64,000 nucleotides of DNA from Bugula neritina (GCA_964035545.1 OZ037766.1:31340273-31404272); one strand, 5' to 3'; positions 12,146-23,369 are shown, counted from the first letter of the stretch. Numbers and translations: made by a program. The notes: generated by a model from the letters alone, not told the origin.

Positions 12146-15100
12146 TTACTCATTGTCCGGTGGATTACACATACAGTGTAGATCCAAGACTATATGGGTG
12201 ATATGTGGGGCGTATGACTTTACCCTTTCTAGGTGAACAGCAGTAACATCCCACTCTAAAATATAGAAAGCAGATGGCATTTAGCACTAGCAGTATAATA
12301 TGGGCCAAAATGACAGTAAAAACCTAATTATGCTTTGAATGAGTGTTAATTACAATATATTATTTACTGATCCCATAACTCTTAATTAAAACTGGTATTT
12401 GATATTGCAATCCATATACCAATTTACAACACTATGACATTACGCTATACATTCATCCTAGCAAATGTCCCACAAACTCAAAAGCTCTCAAACCTGATAT
12501 TAATTCCCTATCATATTTACAAAGGCCAAGCAACACTAAGTACCATAATTTATTTTTTAGAGGGTATAACTCCAAATACAGAGAAAAGAGGACAACTTAG
12601 GCTAATTTATTAAATCATTATTGGGGACACAACTCTGTATTATTATTTCAGCAGTCACAGCACATTTACCTGCTTGGTTTGGTTTTACATCTGCAAGTAA
12701 CTGTTTAATCTCCGATATTGTCTGGCGAGTATAATACTTCTCAGCAAGCAGTCGATCTTGACCTTTTGAACTTGACCACGTAAATAAAAGATTTCAAATG
12801 TTAAATAGAACAGATTACTGCCATATATTCGAGTTGGATTCACAACTAATGTTGCCCATATTTATGTAGGTTTAAACTTAAAATTATCGACGAGCAGTCA
12901 TAAACAAGCAAGAGTACACAGTTAGAGGGATGTACACTCACTTCAAACTATCATGAATATGTAGAAATCCTCCAGTAGGTTTTAGGGCTATACATGCTAC
13001 GGACCACCCATCCCTAGATGTTGGCAACAGTCCAAGATTTATCCTATCAGCTATATCTTCTAGTCCAGCCTGACATAAAAAACATCTCATTTGAGTATAA
13101 ATTTGCTAAATATTTAACACGTTAAAAAAACGAGAATACTTTTTTTCAAAATTATTTTCTTAATAATAACTTGAACTATAATGATTTTTATTCATGACAT
13201 GCATAGTTTACAAGAAATGTTCTTACCTACATAACCTAATGAAACCATTTAATACAGTATTGTACAATTTCAAACTCAAATTGTCAAAAAAGCACCCAGC
13301 ATGAATTAAAATCCTCAGGCTAATAGCCTGAGGATTATAGCTTGTGTTTAGCTCATCACATTTTTGTAATTATTGCAGCAAGGGTGTATCTTCTGTACCA
13401 TGTAAAGTAGAGCACAGATCTGAGAGCTTGTATATTAAATAACATAGGTTACAAAAAGTTTCTGTTTTTTTTTAAATGATATAATATATGGAGTGTTTAC
13501 TTCTAGTGCTAAACTTGTATATAATCATAGACAGTTAGAAGTTATTTTTCTTTTAGCTGTGAAAAGACAACTTACTTTAGAGTTATCTCCCTCATATACA
13601 GTGCATCTGTCTGACACCTTGTTGATAGCCAAACCTTTACGCAGAGCAGTGACAGCGTCAGGGTTCCACTCACAGGCGTGCACATGCCTAGCTGCAAACA
13701 CGACGACTATGTAACCTCAACATAACCTCTATATGACACACTGTTTAAGTCAGAAACATTAAAACAAGGCATCCGTAATTCTATGAACAGATTTGAAGAC
13801 ACATTTCTAATGAAAGAACTTATCGAAATTTTATTGGTCAAAGTTTGTATAAACTGATAGTGCTAGACTAACCTTTTGTGTGCACTAAGTAAGGGAGAGT
13901 ATAATACCCTATGCCTGCATACAGATCTACAACCACCTGGTCAGTGCAGTCAAACTTTGACACTCTTAACTTTTCTGTTATATTTCCAGAACTGAACATG
14001 GTACGTGTCACATCAAAGGAGTACCTGCAAAGAGTTTACCTTTATGCTCAATATGCAGAGAGTCAAAGATGTGTGAAGATGATGGCAATGCAACAGCAAA
14101 CCAAATAAATACATACTAAGAAGTGGGAATACTTTCATACTAAACAAGTTACTTAACACTGACTTTAATATGTCATGTACAAGGCATTCACCTGACATCG
14201 CCTTATGACACTCACTTGACATCACAGACACCTGACACTCACCTTACATGGTTGTCAATATGTTCAGTCCAGCCATCCTTACCAAAAAGTAGGGTCACAG
14301 TTGGCTGTCTAAAGCCATTTGATACAGTTTTCCCCATAACACCCAACCTGCTCACTTTATGAACTTCGGCTATCTCTGCAGGATAAGAAATCATGCAATT
14401 CAAAGTTAGGCAATCACCACATGTAGTGATCTGCTCTACAATATGTGAACTACTCGAGGTTTGAATTTATTTGGCTAAAAATTCAGCAAACATGCCAATG
14501 GTGATAACAATAGTGTGCTAGAAACATATAATTCCACATCAGATAAAGTACTTTCCTTAATAGAAATAAATATCGTTTATACAAGCTAGTTATTAACAGC
14601 ATTGGCATTTGAAAAAGTGAAAACTATAAGATTCGTGTGCTACAATCCTTATAAAAATGACACAGTGTTTCATATATAATAATTTCTAATAAACTTCAAC
14701 AAATTTTAAAGGCAAACCTTGCCAAAATGTCTCGGGCAGTTCATGCCAGAACGGGTCAGCAAAAGAAGAATCTGGAAATAGTACTACGTCACCATGCTTC
14801 TGCCACTTGGTAGGCAAGTTGGATATCAGCTCATCTGCTTTCTCCCCTGACAGAACAAACCCAGAAGTAGAAATACTTGGTGTATAATGCTTCAAATATT
14901 TTGGGTTTTCAAACCATGAGTATTTCTTTTCAATATCACAGCATTGATTTATCAAACAGACAAATATCTAAGGTTATCAACAAATGTGTGCCAACTTTCA
15001 CTTTAAAGTGAAACATGATAATGTGTTGAGAATAAAGTGTGCGGGTCACAACTTTTCTTATGACAAACCAAAAGAAATTTATCCTACATAACCATTCATG

Positions 15101-15516
15101 CTATCTTAACAAAGCTGTATTCAATTCATGAACACACTAAATCGAACTTACCAAAAAAACCTTTTCTTTGAAATTTTCATATACATAACATTTGATGAAA
15201 AAATTATCAAAAACTAGATTATGGAAAAAGTTTAACTAAACAAAAATAAAACTCCAATAGTTTGATGAGTGATGGTGGTTGTATTCAGTTTATGCTTTCA
15301 TCAAAATGTGCAATATGAATTTACACAAGTGAACCTTCAAGTAAAAAAATTCCGTTACCCATTAGTAAATGATTTTAAACCTGCAATTCGTAGACATTTA
15401 TTAGCCAAATATGATTGCACTACGTTTTTCATGAGCTGATGAGCATCAAATCTCTTGGGATATTTTTTCTTTTTAACATCTTTTCTATTAGCCATTACAG
15501 GAACAGCACCAGCCAT
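12146..15516 (-). CDS. TRMT12: tRNA wybutosine-synthesizing protein 2 homolog (aminocarboxypropyltransferase)
   Basis: Nine exons on the minus strand: 15381-15516, 15152-15213, 14718-14967, 14243-14375, 13873-14024, 13576-13691, 12942-13069, 12670-12770 and 12146-12255. They splice in frame to 395 residues. TYW2 transfers the 3-amino-3-carboxypropyl group of SAM to the wybutosine precursor at G37 of tRNA-Phe. Visible hallmarks: LPTKWQKHGDVVL, the FDVTRTMFSSGNITEKLR block, SAM-binding motif I VVDLYAGIGYYT (D227-G233), ACEWNP, SDRC..YEGDN, the LGLLPTS motif that replaces NPPY of Trm5, HIHDSL, and the C-terminal VKSYAPHITHIVLDL. The start is the first ATG in the frame of exon 1. A GT site upstream of it could mean a 5'UTR intron. 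Exon 2 (62 nt) is supported only by splice sites and phase. The gene is slightly shorter than human (about 448). Confidence 0.9.
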
Positions 15517-16259
15517 TGAATTCCTTACTTGCAATCTACGGGAAAGAGTTCAGTAAAATTGTGATTGCTAGAGTTACGGTCAAATAAAAACCGATTAATA
15601 AAACATATTTATGCTCTAAAAATCAAATCCTATATAATTAATTAAAAAATACCAAGTTTAAATTTTGAGAAATCTATTGTCATCATCACCACTGCCACCA
15701 TTTTCATCAACATTATAACTTGATAAACGTAATGATAACTACAATTATATATCTATACAGTTACAATAATGAATTAATGTAATTGAGAAAATAATTGCTT
15801 TTGTTTACCCTGTTTGTGGCTACCATGCATACATTCAAAATGATCAAACTTAGAAGTATTACTATGGATGTGGTGAGACTTTAAATTAGCAAACTTTGAA
15901 ATGTACTCGTGCAAATAAACATAAGTAAATATCAATATTTAGATTTAGTTTTACAAGCAAAACGAATTATTAACACTACACCAATTCCCCAGGTTGTACG
16001 GAAGACAACAGTTACTATTACTTGGTGAGTTGATGCATTTAAAAATATAAACCACAACCAACTCTGGTGTAACAGTTCTACAAGCTACAAGTCTTATTAA
16101 CGAGCCCGGGCAAAAGCATAGGCATAACTTACATGTTTTTTTTTATAAAAAGCTAAAGTTTAGTTTAAAACTTGTGTCAAAAATAATTGATAATTATAAT
16201 ACAAATGTGCTAACAGTTATACTTATATACTAAGCTAAAATTCATTCAGAAAACGAACA

Positions 16260-16960
16260 CAATATTCACTAATTAATACTAATAGTAATAGTAATTATAA
16301 ATACAGTGATATTGTAAATAATTTTAATGAATTATATAAGTTAAATTATAAGTATTTAACCATAATTAGAATAATAATGAATAATTGAAAAAACTACTCA
16401 TTTCTGTCAAACTCAAAGTGAAAGGAAGTAATGAATTATAATGAATTATATGATTGTGATGTTGAACTTGATCATCACCATAATGATGATGAGTAGCATA
16501 ATCTAAATCTGATACTGATCATGATCATCATCATGATTCAAAATGATCACTTATCAGTTATCAGTCTGAGTAATCAGTGTCATAAGTCATCACATCCACT
16601 GAGTCTAATCACTAATGTCAATGAGACTGAGAGTGAGTGACCACTGTGACTGACCAGTGATGATAAAATTGAAATTAAACTGATTATAACAATTTAATTT
16701 TGTGTCCTTGTAGTTTTAATTTGAATTATTCGACATTATTAATATTATTATGATTATATTAATATTTATTTATTTAAACTATGATTAATATATTTCATAT
16801 TCATAATTTAAATTAATATACATATTATATTCTGATACTCATATTCGTATCGATTCAATGATCGCAATCAATTAATTAAATAAATAATTATTAATCATTA
16901 TGATTATGATTAATATTTATATTATAATTATAAATATAATCATTATTTTTATTATTATTA
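16260..16960. repeat. Degenerate simple-sequence domain upstream of TYW2
   Basis: Impure AATACTAATAGTAATAG, GATCATGATCATCATCATGA and GAGACTGAGAGTGAGTG blocks. It begins about 750 bp upstream of the TYW2 start and runs to the insertion site of the LTR element. No exon is seen. Confidence 0.65.
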
Positions 16961-17001
16961 CCGCAATTGTCCTGCTAAATCACCAAATATGATAGTAAAT
17001 C

Positions 17002-17994
17002 TGTAGTAAAAAATATTATTAGAGCCATCGAGCAGTACACGTTGCGTCAAGTTGACGGCCCTGAATAACAATATTGTGAATATAGAGACTAGGTCAAGGT
17101 GATTTTTATCGGACTTGCAAGTTAAATCATTCTGGCAATATAATTTAACTAACTCAAAGCTAGGTCAACTAATTTTGATATATTGTGATTGGTTGATACA
17201 AGTTGTAATGCTAATTTTATATTAAATTTGTTGAGTTTTATAAAATTTTTGTATGTAAATAATTGGTTGTACTCCAAGACGTCCGTTTTGTGCTCCAAGA
17301 CGTCCGTAATATGGATATAAATAGAGTTGTAATTTTTAGTAGCAGTCAGTCGACTGTTGCCTGTTGTAATGTTTATAATTGACTCTTATAAATATAATAA
17401 ATTTTATTCTTTGCGAAATACTCTGCTCTTTGATTAGGTTGCTATTGAGTTGGCAATAGTGGTGGTTAGTTTCTATAGGTTTGTCAATGGTGATTACTTG
17501 CGCTGCAATTCCTGTTGAATCTCGGTGATTCAAATCCCAGGAATCTGATTTCTGTCACTGTCTCTGACTACAGCTGCTGTGATATAAATCGGCGAACCAT
17601 AGCCGTGTCCCTGTCACGCTCCAGCACTGTTACCGAACACCAGAAATCATTTTTCCACTGTAGTGACTCTCTTGCGTTGCGGAATTCCTGTCGAGTCTCT
17701 GCGATTCGAACATCAGGAATTAGATTTCTGTCACTGTCTCTGACTACAGTTGCTGTGATATAAATCGGCGAACCATAGCCGTGTCCCTATCACACTCCAG
17801 CACTGTTACCGAACACCAGAAATCAATAGTCACTGGAAAATATTAAAATCACATTAGCAAATAATTTGGCAACAAACAGTATTAGATAGTTTAATTAGTT
17901 TTCCGCACAAGGGAATTCTATTCCGACCCTCATTGTTAAGTGAGATTACTTACCGTCAATAGTGACACCTGGTGTCAGACACAAATTTACTTCA
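17002..17994 (+). repeat. 5' LTR
   Basis: It starts TG and ends CA. A TATAAATA box at 17316-17323 and an AATAAA at 17396-17401 bracket the probable R region. Two copies of CTCCAAGACGTCCGT (17272-17286 and about 17292-17306) sit just upstream of the TATA box and may be promoter elements. Downstream there are two tandem copies of a roughly 150-bp block (about 17497-17650 and 17671-17826), each containing TCTGTCACTGTCTCTGACTA and AATCGGCGAACCATAGCCGT. Confidence 0.95.
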
Positions 17995-17995
17995 C

Positions 17996-18013
17996 TGGTG
18001 GCAGCAGTGGGAT
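17996..18013 (+). other. Primer-binding site
   Basis: TGGTGGCAGCAGTGGGAT, one base after the 5' LTR. It begins with the TGG expected to pair with a tRNA CCA end. The remainder is nearly complementary to the 3' end of animal tRNA-Leu(UAG), judged from memory of that tRNA, so the primer identity is an inference. Confidence 0.75.
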
Positions 18014-18048
18014 ATTTCTAGAGCAATACTAGACAACCCACTATAAAA

Positions 18049-18885
18049 ATGGCAGAAGAAGCTCTTCGTGAAGCCGCTGCAGGAATTCGAGACATGGCAA
18101 AGGAGGCTGCTACTATACTTAATCAACGGCAACATACTCGCCTACCACCCCCGTCATTTGATGGCACTACTGATGTGGACGAGTTCTTACGTAGGTTCGA
18201 ACAAGTCCGAGTACTTAATAAGTGGGAGGATGCAGAAACTGAGCTACGTTTTGATATGGCTGTGACTGGAGCAGCAAAGCGTGGATTACCAGAGGGCACT
18301 TATACACATCGTGCTGGTCAACTCCGAACCAGGTATCAACTCACAGAGCAAGGAGCCAGTCAGCTACTGAAGCAGGTCAGCTGGAACCCTAAAGAAAATA
18401 TACACGAATTTGCCAACTATCTAAAAAGAATAATTCAGATGGCCATCCCAGAACTAGATGAGGATGGTAGAATGAAGCGCACTATTAAAGAGCTAATAAA
18501 TGCATTACCTGATGAGTATAAAACATTACGCTGGGAATTAAATCATCGCACACCAGAGACTGTGGAAGCCACCATAGACATCATCCACCAATTTTCCCAA
18601 CTACAAACAAACACAACCACAGTGCGTCAAGTGAAGAACGACAGTATGGTTGAGTTAGAAGCTCGGCTGGCCCAATACATGGCACAGCAAAATAAGATGA
18701 TGCAGAAACTCATGGAAACTCAAGGAGCCATGCTGGAGAAATTGACCTTGTCAACTGCCTCGGTACAAAGCCGACCCCCTAGAACTGCGCCAACGCCAGT
18801 TACCTGCTATGCTTGTGGAGAGAAAGGGCACTATGCAAGGAGATGTCCCCAATCTAGACAGGGAAACGATTTAGTTCGACACTAA
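18049..18885 (+). CDS. gag: Gag polyprotein of the LTR retrotransposon
   Basis: 278 residues, starting at the first ATG after the primer-binding site in a CACTATAAAAATGG context. The N-terminal two thirds is a helical capsid-like region (FDGTTDVDEFLRRFEQVR and ELINALPDEYKTLR blocks typical of retrotransposon gag). A Gln-rich coiled-coil-like stretch follows, then one zinc knuckle CYACGEKGHYARRC (C-X2-C-X4-H-X4-C) near residue 255. It packages the element RNA and forms virus-like particles. The frame ends at TAA 18883-18885, inside the loop of the frameshift structure. The slippery heptamer lies seven codons before the stop. Confidence 0.95.
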   Translation: MAEEALREAAAGIRDMAKEAATILNQRQHTRLPPPSFDGTTDVDEFLRRFEQVRVLNKWEDAETELRFDMAVTGAAKRGLPEGTYTHRAGQLRTRYQLTEQGASQLLKQVSWNPKENIHEFANYLKRIIQMAIPELDEDGRMKRTIKELINALPDEYKTLRWELNHRTPETVEATIDIIHQFSQLQTNTTTVRQVKNDSMVELEARLAQYMAQQNKMMQKLMETQGAMLEKLTLSTASVQSRPPRTAPTPVTCYACGEKGHYARRCPQSRQGNDLVRH

Positions 18886-21800
18886 ATGACCCAGTCACTG
18901 TCGAACTGAATCCTATGGGTCGAACACATGTCCGGTTAACGAAGCAGAGAACCGCCTACTATGTTCCAGTCAAGATTGGAACCCAGGATGAGGTTATGTT
19001 ACTTGACAGTGGGTGCACACAGTCAATCCTACCTACATCAGTAATACGTCAAATTGCCGACCACTGTTATACGCCTCTCATTCCTACAACAGGGCACTGC
19101 ACACTCGCAGATGGAAAAAGTGTCAAACTGGAAGGTACCACATGCCTCACCTTTAAACTGGGTTCTACTGTCTGCACTCATCAGTTCCTAGTAGCCAATC
19201 TAGACAACCAAATACTACTGGGTCTCAATTTCTTCGAACAATTTCACTGTTACATAGATTTCTCTAATTGCTTGTTCCGGATGGGAGAACAAACCATAAG
19301 CTGTTGTGATGAACGACGGCAGCCTTTCCACGCCAACGTACAGGCTAAATATGTTACAGTTCTGCCGCCCCGTGCAGAGAGTCTTGTGGAAGCCCGCATA
19401 GTTCGGCCATGGAATCGTCAACATGCTTTCTTGGAGTCAAAAACTTACACTGATGGGGTGGTAATCGCCAGTGCACTATACCATCCTCAGCAGCAACCAA
19501 AGATCTATGTGAGGATGCTTAACCATACAACGGAGCCAGTCACCATTCCACCTGGAAAAGTGCTCACCAGATGCTGTACTGTAGAGTCCATTGAATCTCC
19601 GCAATCCGAAGGTGCTACCCCAGATGCATTTGAACAAGAAGTGAAGAAGTGGTGCCAGCATCTGCCCCCATTAGAAAAACAAGCAGCTACACAGATGTTG
19701 AGGCGACACCGGGGAGTTTTTAGTGCCCACAAATATGACATAGGTCGCACAGACCTAGTAAAACATGAAATCCCTCTAGTGTCGGGGACTCGACCCCTCA
19801 AACAGAGACCTTATCGTCATGGCCCTGTCCAAGAAGAAGAAATTGAAAGACAGGTAGAAGAATTGAAGGCCCAAGGACTAATCCGTGAAGGGTATGGTGC
19901 ATGGAGTTCACCAGTTGTATTAGTACAGAAGAAGGATGGAACCTGGCGCTTCTGTGTTGACTATCGCAAACTTAATGACAGTACACACAAGGATGCTTAC
20001 CCCCTCCCACGTATAGATGACAGTTTAGACGCGCTGGGAGGCAGCAAATATTTCAGCACTCTAGATCTAACTAGTGGCTATTGGCAGGTAGAACTGGAAG
20101 AATCAGCCAAGGAAAAAGCGGCATTCTCTACTAGGTCCGGCTTGTGGGAGTGGCAAGTCCTGCCTTTTGGGTTAACCTCAGCGCCCTCTACATTTGAACG
20201 ATTGATGGAGACTGTCCTGAGAGGGTTACATTGGCAAACAGTCCTAATATATCTAGACGACATCATAGTCTTTTCCAAAGATATGAATAGCCATCTTGAA
20301 AGGCTTGCTGAAGTTTTCCAGCGTCTAACAGCTGCTGGACTTAAATTAAAGCCTCAGAAGTGCACCTTATTTGCCGAACAAGTCCAGTATCTAGGCCACG
20401 TTGTCAGTCAGAATGGTATTTCGACAGATGATTCCAAGGTACAGAGAGTACAGGAGTGGCCTCGACCCCAGCATAAGACAGATGTCAGGGCATTCCTGGG
20501 TACATGTGGGTACTATCGACGGTTTATCCCTAGGTATTCCGAGGTATCTCGTTCCCTCAGCCAGTTATGTTCAAAAGATTCCAGATTTCAATGGGATGAG
20601 GAGTGCGAATTGGCTTTCAACAAACTCAAGGCTCATCTAGTTACTGCCCCTATTCTTGCATACCCTGATTATGCTAGAGAATTCATACTTGATACAGATG
20701 CTAGTCAAGTCGGTACCGGGGCTGTCCTGTCCCAAATCCATGGTGGCGAGGAGAGGGTGGTAAGCTACTACTCTAAGATGTATTCCAGCGAAGAGAGCAA
20801 CTATTGTGTCACCAGACAGGAGTTACTGGCAATAATTAAAGCGGTCCGCCATTTTCGGCCTCAACTCTATGGCCGCCAGTTCCTTGTAAGGACTGATCAT
20901 GCTTCACTTGTTTGGCTGCTTCAAAACCCTGCCCCGACAGGACAATTGGCAAGATGGTTGGAAACGCTATCCGAATACAACTTCAGGATACAGCATAGGA
21001 AAGGGCGAAAACATAACAATGCTGATGGACTGAGCCGGCAGATATGCAAAGAATGTAAACAGTGTGACCGAATGTTTCCATCACCTGAGAAGAAGATCAA
21101 CCTTTCCCAGACTGCTTTACCAAACAAAGAACCAAGATTCCACTCCACTGCTACCCAGACGGACATAGTGCAAGGAATAACGACTGTACAGGCTGCACAA
21201 TTCCCTATTTTCCATCCAAAGAAGACTGAGCCACAGGAGTGGTCAGAATGGTTGAAGCCCCCAATGGCCCACAGACCCATGAGTCTAGTACCCAACGCGG
21301 TGAATGACCAGAGAGTGGAAGTTGCTGCGGAGGTTACTCATGTTGCAGTTAAAGCTGTGCCACAGATGAATGTTGAAATGGACGCCATTCGTCAAGCCCA
21401 AGAAACAGATGCAGTCATTGGTCCAGTTTATCGCGCATTTCAGAAAGGAGTGAAGCCTAACGTGGACCAAGTGGGCGGAGAGACCAAAGCACTACTTCGC
21501 TGGTGGGAAGAGCTCAGCCTTCTTGGAGGGCGCCTGATGATAAAAATGAGGCACCGCCGGGAGGGTCACATGGTGACTGTTTTACCTCGTGCATTGAGAA
21601 GTGAAGTAGTGGAATCCATCCATAAACAGGCACATTTAGGAGTCAACAAAACGTTACTTGGTGTACAAGAAAAGTGGTATTGGCCTGGAATGTCAGCCGA
21701 GATTAGACGACAAGTGCAGGGTTGTCAACAGTGTCAGCAAGCTAAGCCTGTCCCTCATCGATCCTCCAACCCCCAGAATCATCTTCATGCCGGACGCCCC

Positions 21801-23369
21801 TGGCAGATCCTTGCAATTGACCTCTGTGGACCATTTCCTGAAACAAACCAAGGAAACACACAGATACTGGTACTAGCAGACCATTTCACCCGATGGTATG
21901 ACGCTATCCCAATAAAAAATGGGACAGCCACAACTGTCGCCCGGGTGCTTGATGAGCGGGTCTTCAGCTACTTTGGAGTCCCAGAATGCATCCACTCTGA
22001 TCAAGGAAAGCAATTCACATCCCAAATCTTTCAGGAGTGCTGTTTGTTGTGGGGCTGTGATAAGACACGATCATCACCGTATCACCCACAAGGAAATTCC
22101 GTGGTCGAGCGGCTAAACAGAACCCTAGGAAATTCCCTGCGTGCCCTTCTAGCCGAATCTCTTCACAGGGAGTGGGATTTGCTAGTTCCACAAATCCTGC
22201 GGACAATTCGAGCTACACCACACCGAATCACCGGCGAGACCCCAAATTTTCTGATGCTAGGCAGGGAGGTGAAATTGCCTGCAGATCTTTTGTTCCAGCA
22301 AGAAGACCCACAGGAGTTACCAGTGGAAGAGTTTGTGGATAAACTCAGAGAGAGGCTACAACAAGTCCATGAGCGGTTGAGACAACAACAGATGGAGATA
22401 CCTCAACCTGAAGAGGAAGACAGTCCATACAAGGAAGGCGATAAAGTCTGGTTAAAATCATACTACCAAGGACAGGGACGAGGTGCTAAGCTCCGTCCTA
22501 AATATGTGGGGCCTTACACCATCACTAAAGTGTTGCCGTTCCAGACTTATCGTATGGTAAAGGATGGCAAATACAGTGTTCAACATGAAGGGCGCATCAA
22601 AGCATATGTAGAATCAACTGACTCCAGACAAAAGGATAGAGCACTAGCAGCCACCCCACCTGTTCCAGGTGATACAAGGCCACCTACTGTCGCAGAAACA
22701 CCACTGCCCACTATACCATCTCAAGACTTGGTCACCAATGGCTTCATTACAGAAGAAGAAGACGATGTAGAGATCCTGCCTGTCACACCCCAATTATCAG
22801 AAGACCCAGCCGTAGTGAGACCTCCCGGAGCCTTACCAGATGCAGAACCTGATGTTGACGTACATAATAGAACTGCTGTAGAACCAGAAACCGACGGATT
22901 ACCATCTACCTCCAGTATGAAGGAATTGACCAAGGAGGAAAGTGTTGATGTAAACCGGAAAGACGATGACCATCCCCAAGAAGGCGAGTCTGCAGCTATA
23001 GAGGAGTTAGAAACATATGGTGAAGAAACCCACTCAGCTGATCCTGGCTTTAGATCAAACCGCCAAAGACGCAAACCTGTTCGGTTTGGAGACTACCACC
23101 TAGATCGAGTACACTCCTGGCCGAAGTCTAACTATACTAACAGAGTTGTGCCAAAGAAGTCAGAGACCCAAACCATTCTACACGCTGACTGGTTCAGTAA
23201 CTACCATGAAGAATTTCCTGCATTAGTAGAAGCTGCCAACCCAATTAAAAGACTTAAGAAGGGTCCAATTCCGGGACGGAATTCTATCTCCGGAGGGGAT
23301 GGTGTAGTAAAAAATATTATTAGAGCCATCGAGCAGTACACGTTGCGTCAAGTTGACGGCCCTGAATAA
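18858..23369 (+). CDS. pol: Pol polyprotein (protease, reverse transcriptase, RNase H, integrase)
   Basis: This frame is open from 18858 and is expected to be made as a Gag-Pol fusion by -1 frameshifting at 18861-18867. The first in-frame ATG (18915) need not be used. Domains in order: aspartic protease with LLDSGC (DSG, not DTG) and ILLGLNFF; reverse transcriptase with WSSPVVLVQKKDG, FCVDYRKLN and catalytic YLDD (20250-20261); RNase H with LDTDAS and a TDH motif; integrase with an H-H-C-C zinc site (HKQAHLG...CQQCQQ) and a DDE core (AIDLCGPF, IHSDQGKQF, VVERLNR); a GPY/F-type module (GDKVWLKSY...KYVGPYTI). A 250-residue acidic C-terminal tail follows. The last 22 codons lie in the 3' LTR. 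Integrase carries no recognisable chromodomain. No stop or frameshift interrupts the frame. Confidence 0.97.
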   Translation, partial: TGKRFSSTLNDPVTVELNPMGRTHVRLTKQRTAYYVPVKIGTQDEVMLLDSGCTQSILPTSVIRQIADHCYTPLIPTTGHCTLADGKSVKLEGTTCLTFKLGSTVCTHQFLVANLDNQILLGLNFFEQFHCYIDFSNCLFRMGEQTISCCDERRQPFHANVQAKYVTVLPPRAESLVEARIVRPWNRQHAFLESKTYTDGVVIASALYHPQQQPKIYVRMLNHTTEPVTIPPGKVLTRCCTVESIESPQSEGATPDAFEQEVKKWCQHLPPLEKQAATQMLRRHRGVFSAHKYDIGRTDLVKHEIPLVSGTRPLKQRPYRHGPVQEEEIERQVEELKAQGLIREGYGAWSSPVVLVQKKDGTWRFCVDYRKLNDSTHKDAYPLPRIDDSLDALGGSKYFSTLDLTSGYWQVELEESAKEKAAFSTRSGLWEWQVLPFGLTSAPSTFERLMETVLRGLHWQTVLIYLDDIIVFSKDMNSHLERLAEVFQRLTAAGLKLKPQKCTLFAEQVQYLGHVVSQNGISTDDSKVQRVQEWPRPQHKTDVRAFLGTCGYYRRFIPRYSEVSRSLSQLCSKDSRFQWDEECELAFNKLKAHLVTAPILAYPDYAREFILDTDASQVGTGAVLSQIHGGEERVVSYYSKMYSSEESNYCVTRQELLAIIKAVRHFRPQLYGRQFLVRTDHASLVWLLQNPAPTGQLARWLETLSEYNFRIQHRKGRKHNNADGLSRQICKECKQCDRMFPSPEKKINLSQTALPNKEPRFHSTATQTDIVQGITTVQAAQFPIFHPKKTEPQEWSEWLKPPMAHRPMSLVPNAVNDQRVEVAAEVTHVAVKAVPQMNVEMDAIRQAQETDAVIGPVYRAFQKGVKPNVDQVGGETKALLRWWEELSLLGGRLMIKMRHRREGHMVTVLPRALRSEVVESIHKQAHLGVNKTLLGVQEKWYWPGMSAEIRRQVQGCQQCQQAKPVPHRSSNPQNHLHAGRPWQILAIDLCGPFPETNQGNTQILVLADHFTRWYDAIPIKNGTATTVARVLDERVFSYFGVPECIHSDQGKQFTSQIFQECCLLWGCDKTRSSPYHPQGNSVVERLNRTLGNSLRALLAESLHREWDLLVPQILRTIRATPHRITGETPNFLMLGREVKLPADLLFQQEDPQELPVEEFVDKLRERLQQVHERLRQQQMEIPQPEEEDSPYKEGDKVWLKSYYQGQGRGAKLRPKYVGPYTITKVLPFQTYRMVKDGKYSVQHEGRIKAYVESTDSRQKDRALAATPPVPGDTRPPTVAETPLPTIPSQDLVTNGFITEEEDDVEILPVTPQLSEDPAVVRPPGALPDAEPDVDVHNRTAVEPETDGLPSTSSMKELTKEESVDVNRKDDDHPQEGESAAIEELETYGEETHSADPGFRSNRQRRKPVRFGDYHLDRVHSWPKSNYTNRVVPKKSETQTILHADWFSNYHEEFPALVEAANPIKRLKKGPIPGRNSISGGDGVVKNIIRAIEQYTLRQVDGPE
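18861..18921 (+). promoter_or_regulatory. Predicted -1 ribosomal frameshift signal (slippery heptamer plus pseudoknot)
   Basis: The heptamer GGGAAAC (18861-18867) is phased G GGA AAC in the gag frame, the X XXY YYZ form. A -1 slip there enters exactly the pol frame, which is open from 18858. After a 5-nt spacer, AGTTCGACA (18873-18881) pairs perfectly with TGTCGAACT (18899-18907), and the stem can be extended by one G-U and one A-U pair. Loop bases GACCCA (18888-18893) pair with TGGGTC (18916-18921), giving an H-type pseudoknot. The gag stop lies in loop 1. A competing TGAC/GTCA mini-hairpin exists inside the loop. Confidence 0.85.
23292..23302 (+). other. Polypurine tract
   Basis: GGAGGGGATGG lies directly before the 3' LTR, where plus-strand DNA priming is expected. 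It is inside the pol reading frame, so the tract is also coding. Confidence 0.8.

Noticed and set aside
17336-17763. Small ORFs in the LTR, repeated at 23637-24064
   Set aside because: They are identical in both LTRs because the LTRs are identical. They have no family features and are split across promoter and poly(A) signals.
18915-18917. ATG at 18915 as an independent pol start
   Set aside because: The frame is already open from 18858, and the phased slippery heptamer plus pseudoknot explain expression as a Gag-Pol fusion better than re-initiation.
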